A DNA stretch of 5,150 nucleotides from an uncultured Chlamydiae bacterium (GCA_903867585.1 CAIPRZ010000131.1:1-5150); one strand, 5' to 3'; numbered from the stretch's first letter, positions 1 through 5,117 are shown. Notes: generated by a model from the sequence alone, not told the origin. Made by a program: numbers and translations.

Positions 1-269
1 GCCATGATAAACAAAGCTATGACTCATTACATTCTAACTGCTCAAGTTTTGTTCAAAAAATCGCTGATTTTGCCCATAAAGAATGTGGGGCTAAAGAAGT
101 TTCAAGAACTCATACTGATTCGAAGATTTCACAAATCTTTAAAAGTTTTTATGCCTTTTTAGAAATTCAGGCTATAGCTATGTATGAAGTTATAAAACTT
201 GGATCTTTTAGAAATTGGCATAAACCTGTCTATTTACCTGAGCACATCCTTTTAAAAAATTACACGTAA
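1..269 (+). CDS. C-terminal part of a protein with an NCSSFV motif (5' end outside window)
   Basis: The frame starting at base 3 is open from the window edge to a TAA at 267-269 and gives 88 residues; the gene's start lies to the left. The segment begins HDKQSYDSLHSNCSSFVQKI and continues as a mixed helical sequence ending PVYLPEHILLKNYT. The Y-x-x-L-x-x-NC-x-x-FV pattern resembles the cysteine region of permuted papain-like folds (LRAT / NlpC-P60 / YiiX-type), where this cysteine is the nucleophile and the histidine lies earlier in the chain. That earlier part is not visible, so a thiol hydrolase or acyltransferase is only a possibility. There is no signal peptide or membrane span in the visible part. 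A competing frame (open at bases 4-162) is shorter and less protein-like. I am confident that it is coding and unsure of its function. Confidence 0.75.
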   Translation, partial: HDKQSYDSLHSNCSSFVQKIADFAHKECGAKEVSRTHTDSKISQIFKSFYAFLEIQAIAMYEVIKLGSFRNWHKPVYLPEHILLKNYT

Positions 270-330
270 ACATCGGCTTTTTTTTAGCTAGGCCCTTTTT
301 GGGGTTTCGGTTATGGTCAGGTTAATTACT

Positions 331-339
331 TGATATAAT
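331..339 (+). promoter_or_regulatory. Perfect extended -10 sequence (TGATATAAT)
   Basis: TG-A-TATAAT matches the bacterial extended -10 element exactly. No convincing -35 box lies 16-18 bp upstream (TTATGG at 311-316 is poor), which extended -10 promoters tolerate. Transcription would be expected to begin near base 346, only about 7 nt before the ATG at 353. That would exclude most of the G-rich ribosome-binding site from the mRNA. The element is clear; its use as the promoter of the 58-residue gene is inferred. Confidence 0.5.
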
Positions 340-340
340 A

Positions 341-346
341 GGGGGG
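341..346 (+). promoter_or_regulatory. G6 ribosome-binding site of the small membrane protein
   Basis: An uninterrupted run of six G (AGGGGGG with the preceding A) lies 6 nt before the ATG at 353. It can pair with the CCUCC end of 16S rRNA, partly through G-U pairs. It is the only purine-rich site near this start and supports the start choice. It directly abuts the -10 element, so it would be transcribed only if transcription starts further upstream. Confidence 0.5.
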
Positions 347-352
347 TATTCT

Positions 353-529
353 ATGCAAAAATCTAAAAAGCGTCTTTTAGTTGTGATTCTAGTAGTTCTT
401 GCCATTATAGGACTTATTTTTGTGGCTAAACCAAGCTCTAAAAAAGATTCGAAGGAAAAGTTACCTAAAAGGACTTATGAGACTAATTACTCTGATTTTA
501 GCAATGTGGAATCTGAAGGAAGTAATTAA
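353..529 (+). CDS. Small single-span membrane protein, 58 residues
   Basis: ATG at 353, stop TAA at 527-529. The N-terminus MQKSKKR is strongly basic. It is followed by one hydrophobic segment at about residues 8-25 (LLVVILVVLAIIGLIFVA), then a hydrophilic tail of about 33 residues that is lysine-rich at first (KPSSKKDSKEK) and acidic/serine-rich at the end (SNVESEGSN). By the positive-inside rule the N-terminus is cytoplasmic and the tail faces the periplasm. An uncleaved signal anchor fits better than a signal peptide, because no clear A-x-A site follows the span. It has its own G-rich ribosome-binding site, lies 83 nt after the preceding gene and is followed directly by a terminator hairpin, all consistent with a real short gene. 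I recognise no family. Coding is likely; function is unknown. Confidence 0.65.
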   Translation: MQKSKKRLLVVILVVLAIIGLIFVAKPSSKKDSKEKLPKRTYETNYSDFSNVESEGSN

Positions 530-537
530 ATAAAAAA

Positions 538-568
538 AGCCCCAAATTTTTGATTTGGGGCTCTTTCT
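538..568. terminator. Bidirectional intrinsic terminator between converging genes
   Basis: A perfect 10-bp stem (538-547 with 553-562, AGCCCCAAAT / ATTTGGGGCT) closes a 5-nt loop. Read on the minus strand, the stem is followed by a run of seven T, ideal for ending the porin transcript, whose stop codon lies 26 bp upstream of the stem on that strand. Read on the plus strand it is followed by CTTTCTTA, a weaker tract, and lies 8 nt after the stop of the 58-residue gene. It probably serves both genes, and the porin more strongly. Confidence 0.88.
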
Positions 569-587
569 TAAACCGAATCTAAATAGT

Positions 588-1688
588 TTAAAATTCTACA
601 AAAAGTCCAGCGGTTGCACCTTGTATGATCATATCAGCTTTATAGTTGGCAAACGGGCTGCTATGAACAAGTTGACTCCAAAGATAGGTCATGGTGTATT
701 TGGCTTCTAAGCGAGCGTAGCATCCATTATCAAATTTTTTCCCAATATCAAAACCTGATTCAATTTGCATAAGAGGTCTAAATAAGGCAGAATAATTTGA
801 AAAATTATTTATTGGATAGGGGGGGGTACCAGTACCTATAAATGAACCAGTTATGGTCGACTTACTTGATTGTTGAGCATAAAGGGCTGCAAAATTGAGC
901 TCATTAACAAAGCCGATGTCTTTAGCAAAACAGTATCTTGAAGCTAAAGCAATCTTTGGTCCAATTCCATTATAGGTCCCTTGAATGGAGTCTTTTTCAT
1001 AAACTTCAGAAGTGCTAGATGTGTAAGTGTTTTTTAGATTTTGATAAACATGTAGATAGGCAAGACCAGCTTTTGGTCTTAATTCTAGATGTTTAGAAAT
1101 GAGGTAAGGACGGCTTAGTAAAAGATCAGCTAGACTAAAAGACACATTCCAATACTGTTGGACCTGACCTGTCGTATAGGGATTAGGATCATAGGCAGAA
1201 TTATTGGAATATTGGGAAGTGTAACTTAAAGGAAAGTAGTCGCCAGAAAGATTATAGGTTTTCTTTTGTTGCACGCGTGACCAGCTAGCAATGAGGTCCC
1301 AACCATCGTAAGGGAGATTTACGCCCATAAAAGCTTTAAAACCCGGGCCCCACATCATTTTGATCTGTTCTGCTGTATGATCTACGTTATCGTTTTCAGT
1401 AACAGTAACTTGATTTGTAAAGGCAAAGTTCATCTGATCTTGGGAAAAAGCCCAATAGAGGAAATCGGCACCAACCACATAGCTTACTTTCTTATCTGTA
1501 CCACGGGCGCTTGGGGTAATCTCTTGTGGAGCTTGGATTTCAGAAGATTCGTGTTTTTCAAATAAAACGCTATTGCTTGTATCAGCGATTTCTTTTGGTT
1601 CTTGTTTATCTAACATCATATTAGTATCGACATCAGCGTACATAGAGGCTGCGCAAAAAGTGGCAAGGGATGTCACAAATTTTTTCAT
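588..1688 (-). CDS. Outer-membrane beta-barrel porin, Lpg1974 / MOMP-like family
   Basis: This 366-residue protein has a short signal peptide (MKKFVTSLATFCAASMYA, cleavage likely after residue 14 or 18). A polar, poorly structured stretch to about residue 66 follows. The rest is an alternating aromatic/polar sequence typical of a beta-barrel, ending in phenylalanine (GLFVEF), the usual signal for the BAM assembly machine. The blocks VVGADFLYWAF (71-81) and GFKAFMGVNLPYDGWDLIASW (around 116-136) resemble the Legionella major outer-membrane / Lpg1974 family found in Legionella and in non-Chlamydia chlamydiae. The inferred role is a general porin in the outer membrane. The mature part has only two cysteines (C253, C323), unlike the disulfide-rich MOMP of Chlamydia. 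The start has a good ribosome-binding site (GGAG, 5-nt spacing). A C8 tract interrupts the codons for T288-P290. Family assignment is from remembered similarity. Confidence 0.85.
   Translation of the reverse strand: MKKFVTSLATFCAASMYADVDTNMMLDKQEPKEIADTSNSVLFEKHESSEIQAPQEITPSARGTDKKVSYVVGADFLYWAFSQDQMNFAFTNQVTVTENDNVDHTAEQIKMMWGPGFKAFMGVNLPYDGWDLIASWSRVQQKKTYNLSGDYFPLSYTSQYSNNSAYDPNPYTTGQVQQYWNVSFSLADLLLSRPYLISKHLELRPKAGLAYLHVYQNLKNTYTSSTSEVYEKDSIQGTYNGIGPKIALASRYCFAKDIGFVNELNFAALYAQQSSKSTITGSFIGTGTPPYPINNFSNYSALFRPLMQIESGFDIGKKFDNGCYARLEAKYTMTYLWSQLVHSSPFANYKADMIIQGATAGLFVEF
819..826 (-). repeat. C8 homopolymer inside the porin gene
   Basis: Eight consecutive C on the coding strand (ACC CCC CCC) encode part of T288-P289-P290 in the stretch GSFIGTGTPPYPINN, probably a surface loop. 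In such an AT-rich sequence this is the longest G/C run in the window. A one-base slip would change the frame and remove the last ~76 residues, including the C-terminal phenylalanine needed for membrane assembly. Confidence 0.9.
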
Positions 1689-1714
1689 ATTTTCTCCATA
1701 ATAAGGATAACTAA

Positions 1715-1744
1715 TTGGTATCTTTTTTTTAGTGTAAGTGTCAA
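1715..1744 (-). promoter_or_regulatory. Putative porin promoter with consensus TTGACA and an A8 spacer
   Basis: On the minus strand a perfect TTGACA lies at 1744-1739 and overlaps the TGA stop codon of the upstream CoA-ligase gene. The -10 box is poor: GATACC at 16-bp spacing or TACCAA at 18-bp spacing each match TATAAT at three positions. The spacer contains eight consecutive A (1730-1723). A start near 1708 would give a leader of about 20 nt that includes the GGAG ribosome-binding site at 1697-1694. The -35 match may be chance, and readthrough from the upstream gene is the alternative. Confidence 0.35.
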
Positions 1745-3837
1745 TGATTTTTTAAAACAAACCTCGCATCTAGAGCTATAAGTTGTTTGTCCGATAAGCA
1801 AAGGGGGTTAATGTCTGACTCTTCTATCTCTGGAATTTTAGAAACAAGCTCACTAAAACGGGCGATGGCTTCATAAAGTTTAGCAAGTTGAGTTGTTGGT
1901 TTACCTCTATATCCTTTTAAGGCTGTGTAGATTTTAGTTTTTTGAATAAGATGTTCAGCTGTTTCCATACTTAAAGGAGGAAGAGCTAAAACAGTATCTT
2001 TAAACACTTCTACAAGAACTCCTCCAAGACCTGTTAATATTACAGGCCCAAATTGAGGATCTTGGCTTGATCCTAAAATCAATTCATACCCTTTATCGGT
2101 GATCATGGGTTGGACACTAACCCCTTCAAAGTCTTTTTCACTGACAGCATTTTTAATTTCTGTAAAAGCTTTTTGGATATCATGATCATTTTTAAGATTA
2201 AGTTTAACACCTCCCACATCGCTTTTGTGGGTAATGGTGCTTGAATGTAGTTTAAGTACTATAGGAAAGCCAATTTCATTAGCCGCTTTTACAGCTTCTT
2301 GAGCGGTATCGGCAAAAAACATCCGTGTCACAGGAATTTTAGCCATATGAAGGACCTCTTTAGCTTCAACTTCTGTAAGAAGAACGCGTCCAGAGGCTTT
2401 GATTTTCATTAAATAGTTCCGAATTTTTAAAAGCTCTTGTTCACTTAGAAATGAATGACCTGAATGACTTTTAAGTTTTTTTACCCACATCCGGTTATTA
2501 GCTAAAAGGCTAAAGGTTTCACAAGCCATGTCGGGATAAGGGAAGTTGGGTATTTTGTGAGAGCGTAAAATTTTTAACCCTTCCTGAATAAACTCAGCCC
2601 CCATAAAACTTGTATATATAGGTTTAGAAATATGTTTTTTAGCTTTAACAATAGCTGTAGCTGTTCCTGTCGGATCGGTCATATCTTGTGGAGATAGTAC
2701 AACTAAAATTCCATCGGTGTCACTTTGTTTGGCAGCAATCTCTAGAGCTGCTTCATATCTTTTAGCCCCGGCATCACCAAGTAAATCAATGGGATTAGAA
2801 TGGCTCCAAAATTCAGGAAGAAGTTTATTTAATTCTAAAATCGTCGATTCTTTTATTGGGGCCAGTTGACCACCAGCTAAAATAAGGCTATCAGTGGCTA
2901 AAACTGCAGGGCCTCCAGCATTTGTAAGCATGGTAAGTCTATTGCCTTCTGGTAGAGGCTGGTAATCGAGTACTTGGGCAAAGTTGAATAAATCAGAAAT
3001 ATCTCTAGCTCTTAAAACGCCGACCTCTTCAATTGCTGCATCAAAAATATCATCACTGCCAGCAAGGGATCCAGTATGAGAAGCTGCGGCTTTGGCCGCT
3101 TCTTGAGTTTTACCCGCTTTTAAAATGATGATCGGTTTTTTAAGGCTTACTTCACGGGCAGCTTTTAAAAAAGCCTTCGTGTTACCGACCGTTTCCATAT
3201 AGATCAAAATGGCTTTTGTCTCTTTATGATCGCCATAGTAGCTAATAAGATCTGAAAATTCGACATCGGCCATAGAACCAATCGAAATAAATCCTGAAAA
3301 GCCGATGTCATTGGTTTGGCTGTAATCAAGAACTGCAGTACACATAGCTCCAGATTGAGAGATAAAAGCCAGTGACCCTTTTTTAGCGCTAGAGGCGGCA
3401 AAGGTGGCATTGAGGCTATTTATGGGATTCATAACCCCTAAACAGTTAGGGCCGATGACTCTAATCTGATGCTTTTTAGCTATCGCTATTACCTTATTTT
3501 CTAAAGCAAGACCCTCATGTCCTAATTCTTTGAAACCAGCGCTAATGATGATACAAGCTTTTAGCTGCTTGGTGGCAAGATCTTCTAAAACTTGGGGTAC
3601 GGTTTTTGCAGGAGTTGCAATGATCGCAAGTTCTAAATTGGCTGGAAGATCGCTTATATTTTTATAAGCTTTATGATCAAAAATAGTCTCTCTTTTAGGA
3701 TTTACTAAATAGCAAGGACGAATGTCTTGGCTTTGAATTAAATTTAACGTGATTGTTCGCCCCACTGAACCTTCGGTTTCACTGGCTCCAATAAGAACTA
3801 CATTTTTTGGATTAAAGAAACAGTCAAGAGTCTTCAT
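1741..3837 (-). CDS. ADP-forming acetate/acyl--CoA ligase, fused alpha-beta subunits
   Basis: This cytoplasmic enzyme is expected to catalyse acyl-CoA + ADP + Pi <-> acid + CoA + ATP, which conserves energy from acetyl-CoA or a related thioester. The 698 residues match the usual fused length. The CoA-binding Rossmann domain spans about 1-130 (IGASETEGSVGRT at 16-28; GPNCLGVMNP at 129-138). A succinyl-CoA-synthetase-like domain follows (SQSGA at 160-164), with the phosphohistidine motif SHTGSLAG (H254). A third alpha domain starts near TNAGGP (305-310). The ATP-grasp beta part runs from about 480 to 698, with HKSDVGGV (H537, the second histidine that relays phosphate), the glycine-rich LTGLGG (601-606) and DINPL (675-679). 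No acetyltransferase domain is attached, so this is not a Pat-type protein acetylase. The start has a modest AAGG site 4 nt upstream. The porin gene follows 52 bp downstream on the same strand. Substrate range (acetate, propionate, branched acids) cannot be read from sequence. Confidence 0.92.
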   Translation of the reverse strand: MKTLDCFFNPKNVVLIGASETEGSVGRTITLNLIQSQDIRPCYLVNPKRETIFDHKAYKNISDLPANLELAIIATPAKTVPQVLEDLATKQLKACIIISAGFKELGHEGLALENKVIAIAKKHQIRVIGPNCLGVMNPINSLNATFAASSAKKGSLAFISQSGAMCTAVLDYSQTNDIGFSGFISIGSMADVEFSDLISYYGDHKETKAILIYMETVGNTKAFLKAAREVSLKKPIIILKAGKTQEAAKAAASHTGSLAGSDDIFDAAIEEVGVLRARDISDLFNFAQVLDYQPLPEGNRLTMLTNAGGPAVLATDSLILAGGQLAPIKESTILELNKLLPEFWSHSNPIDLLGDAGAKRYEAALEIAAKQSDTDGILVVLSPQDMTDPTGTATAIVKAKKHISKPIYTSFMGAEFIQEGLKILRSHKIPNFPYPDMACETFSLLANNRMWVKKLKSHSGHSFLSEQELLKIRNYLMKIKASGRVLLTEVEAKEVLHMAKIPVTRMFFADTAQEAVKAANEIGFPIVLKLHSSTITHKSDVGGVKLNLKNDHDIQKAFTEIKNAVSEKDFEGVSVQPMITDKGYELILGSSQDPQFGPVILTGLGGVLVEVFKDTVLALPPLSMETAEHLIQKTKIYTALKGYRGKPTTQLAKLYEAIARFSELVSKIPEIEESDINPLCLSDKQLIALDARFVLKNH

Positions 3838-3863
3838 AAAACCTTAAGGATATATTTGTTTTA

Positions 3864-3892
3864 CTAATAACTATATTTAATGTTTTTAACAA
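3864..3892 (-). promoter_or_regulatory. Candidate promoter of the CoA-ligase gene
   Basis: On the minus strand, TTGTTA (3892-3887) and TATTAG (3869-3864) are separated by 17 bp. Each matches the sigma-70-type consensus at four of six positions. The start would fall near 3857, about 20 nt before the ATG. An alternative -10, TATAGT (3875-3870, five of six), lacks a -35 at proper distance. The region is so AT-rich that such matches arise easily. Confidence 0.3.
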
Positions 3893-3965
3893 TTATTTTT
3901 ATTAAAAATAATGGAATTAATTTAACAATTATATTTAATGAATTTAAACAAACATTATATTTAAT
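3872..3965. repeat. Direct repeats in the divergent intergenic region
   Basis: The 131-bp gap between the diverging CoA-ligase and Fic genes is almost pure A/T and holds two repeat families. TATATTTAAT occurs three times (3872-3881, 3930-3939, 3956-3965; the first two extend to a following G). TTTAACAATTAT occurs twice (3885-3896 and 3921-3932), 36 bp apart. The second copy runs directly into the middle TATATTTAAT. These could be regulator-binding sites or -10-like elements for the Fic gene. Low complexity makes some repetition expected. Confidence 0.5.
3892..3912. repeat. AT-only inverted repeat, 9-bp arms
   Basis: ATTATTTTT (3892-3900) and AAAAATAAT (3904-3912) are perfect complements around a 3-nt centre. 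The repeat sits between the two TTTAACAATTAT copies in the middle of the divergent promoter region. It may be an operator for a dimeric regulator. A terminator is unlikely, since the stem has no G-C pairs and no gene ends here. Confidence 0.45.
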
Positions 3966-3968
3966 TGT

Positions 3969-4982
3969 ATGAAGACCACGGTTCCTCAGAATTTACCCAT
4001 TAAAATTAACAGCAAATTATTTGATGATGAGCTTTTTAAGGCCTATTGTCTGATTGATGAAATCAATATTGTTTTGGCGCTCTACCCATTAAGTTTATTT
4101 TCTCTTGTTGAGCTACAAGAAGCTTATAATTCTATCTATCCCATTCAGGACGATAAAACTCTTTTAGATTTGCTTCTTGAGAATTTCAAAGAGGTTAAAT
4201 TTAACAATCAAAAAAAGGCCTTAAGGACCATACGGGAAAAATATCTTAAAAAAGTTCTCAAAAATAGAGACCTATTATTTTTACATAAAATGATTCTCTC
4301 AGGGCTTGGATTTGATAAAAAAGAGGTGGGAGCTTTTAGAACCAAACAAAATTGGATAGGACCTGAGGGAAAAGGGATGAAAGAGGCTTATTTTTTCCCT
4401 CCAGAAATGGCTGTCTATAAAAAGCATTTAATCCGACTTGAAAAATTCAAATTAAAAAAAAGCCAGGATCCGTTAATCGATTTGGCTGTCTATTTTGCTC
4501 AAATTCTCATTATCCATCCTTTTATGGATGGTAATGGCAGAGTGGCTCGATTGATCATCCCTAAATTTTTGCAGGATAAGAAGGTTCTTGTTTTACCCTT
4601 CTTTTTTATGAGCCATTATTTTAAAGCTCACCGGCTTTCCTATTTTGAAAAGTTATACTTAATTACTGATAAAAAGGATTGGGAGGGGTGGATTCGATTT
4701 TTTTTAAAAGGCTTCTTGATTCAAGCTAAAGCCCAACTAAAAATGATGAATGAGCTTCTAAAGATTTATCAAGCCTGTTTAGAGGCTGTAGGCACAAGCC
4801 CAAGTGCTAAGAAATTTATCTCACAATTTTTTCAAAACATCATCTTAGATGTGACAAACATAAAAAAACAGAGGCCTTTTTTAGAAATTTTAAGACAAAA
4901 AAAACTCGTTATATTTGTAAAAGGGTCTAAGAAATGGGCTATTCTTAAAGGAGTAGCCCGTATTATGAAAAAGCGAAATTAA
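3969..4982 (+). CDS. Fic-domain protein (probable AMP-transferase) lacking a recognisable inhibitory motif
   Basis: Fic enzymes usually move AMP from ATP onto a hydroxyl side chain of a target protein. The complete catalytic loop HPFMDGNGRVAR lies at residues 183-194 (base H183, metal-binding D187, phosphate-binding N189-G190-R191 and R194). The preceding block EVGAFRTKQNWIG (119-131) and FFPPE (142-146) form the usual target-docking flap region. The N-terminal part (LPIKI at 9-13, LQEAYNS at 49-55) follows the Fic_N layout. Where family members carry S-x-x-x-E-G/N, this protein reads SIYPIQ (55-60), without the inhibitory glutamate. The C-terminal ~70 residues are basic and only weakly like the usual winged helix. 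Length (337) is a little short of typical. There is no Shine-Dalgarno before the ATG, no signal peptide and no small antitoxin gene upstream. It could be a host-directed effector or a housekeeping modifier; the target is unknown. Confidence 0.92.
   Translation: MKTTVPQNLPIKINSKLFDDELFKAYCLIDEINIVLALYPLSLFSLVELQEAYNSIYPIQDDKTLLDLLLENFKEVKFNNQKKALRTIREKYLKKVLKNRDLLFLHKMILSGLGFDKKEVGAFRTKQNWIGPEGKGMKEAYFFPPEMAVYKKHLIRLEKFKLKKSQDPLIDLAVYFAQILIIHPFMDGNGRVARLIIPKFLQDKKVLVLPFFFMSHYFKAHRLSYFEKLYLITDKKDWEGWIRFFLKGFLIQAKAQLKMMNELLKIYQACLEAVGTSPSAKKFISQFFQNIILDVTNIKKQRPFLEILRQKKLVIFVKGSKKWAILKGVARIMKKRN
4928..4959 (-). terminator. Candidate terminator of the 34-residue gene, inside the Fic coding end
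   Basis: GGGCTA (4936-4941) and TAGCCC (4954-4959) pair perfectly. Further T-G, T-A, C-G, T-G and T-A pairs extend inward to give an 11-bp stem. On the minus strand the stem is followed by ATTTCTTAG, an imperfect T tract. It begins 20 nt after the stop codon of the lysine-rich mini-gene. It also encodes residues of the Fic C-terminus, so it may be coincidental. Confidence 0.4.
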
Positions 4983-5083
4983 CAGCAACCGCCAGTACCT
5001 GATTTTTTCATCTTGGCTTTAAGCGATTTTTTCTTTGTTGCTGTTTTTTTCTTTTTAGGGGACCGAGTAGATTTTTTGGCCAT
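4979..5083 (-). CDS. Lysine-rich 34-residue protein ending in GGCC
   Basis: An ATG at 5083-5081 is preceded by a perfect AAGGAG (5094-5089) at 5-nt spacing, the best ribosome-binding site in the window. The frame runs to TAA at 4981-4979. The peptide begins MAKKSTRSPKKKKTA and ends KKSGTGGCC. It has 13 lysines and one arginine, no acidic residue and no hydrophobic stretch. The body resembles histone-tail or Hc1/Hc2-like repeats and may bind nucleic acid, in line with the small basic proteins of chlamydiae; that is inference. The C-terminal double cysteine after glycines is unusual: possibilities are metal or disulfide chemistry, or a lipidation signal. Its stop codon overlaps that of the convergent Fic gene by 4 nt. 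I do not recognise a family. The alternative is that this stretch is only the T-rich terminator of the Fic gene. Confidence 0.65.
   Translation of the reverse strand: MAKKSTRSPKKKKTATKKKSLKAKMKKSGTGGCC
4981..5056 (+). terminator. Candidate Fic terminator embedded in the convergent small gene
   Basis: AACAGCAAC (4981-4989) and GTTGCTGTT (5037-5045) are perfect 9-bp inverted repeats. The right arm runs into T7-C-T5 (5044-5056), as expected for an intrinsic terminator reading on the plus strand immediately after the Fic stop codon. The 47-nt loop is long, but a small inner stem (GCCAG near 4991 with TTGGC near 5013-5017) could compact it. The same bases encode the mini-protein's TAT and CC residues. 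Confidence 0.45.
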
Positions 5084-5099
5084 AATATCTCCTTAATTT

Positions 5100-5117
5100 T
5101 GGGCTTTATTTAACCCA
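5100..5117 (-). repeat. Hairpin in the leader of the 34-residue gene
   Basis: On the minus strand TGGGTT and AGCCCA (one G-U pair) can form a 6-bp stem with a 6-nt loop, ending 6 nt before the AAGGAG. It may be a leader structure or an operator half-site pair. The remaining bases to 5150 are AT-rich, and I see no convincing promoter there. Confidence 0.35.

Noticed and set aside
4..162. Plus-strand frame beginning with ATG at 4
   Set aside because: It overlaps the longer, more protein-like frame that ends at 269, and its start has no ribosome-binding site within the window.
270..310. Possible terminator after the left partial gene (T8 run and CCC-TTTTT-GGGG)
   Set aside because: The stem has only three G-C pairs and the T run precedes it on the plus strand rather than following it, so it is not a convincing intrinsic terminator.
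1377..1565. Open plus-strand frame of 62 residues inside the porin gene
   Set aside because: It lies antisense to the signal-peptide-proximal part of a well-supported gene, has no ribosome-binding site, and its sequence looks like a translated complement rather than a protein.
588..1688. The cysteine in the porin signal peptide as a lipoprotein site
   Set aside because: Residues before C12 (A-T-F) do not fit a lipobox, and the protein ends as a beta-barrel with terminal phenylalanine.
1698..1703. TATTAT on the minus strand as a -10 for the porin gene
   Set aside because: It would start transcription within the ribosome-binding site and has no -35 box (AAAAGA at the right distance).
3204..3410. 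Open minus-strand frame of 68 residues
   Set aside because: It overlaps the CoA-ligase gene in another frame, across clearly conserved motifs of that enzyme, and has no supporting signals.
4454..4461. A8 run in the Fic gene (and a similar T8 near 4698) as phase-variation tracts
   Set aside because: A/T runs of this length are expected by chance in such lysine- and phenylalanine-rich, AT-rich coding sequence, unlike the G/C run in the porin gene.
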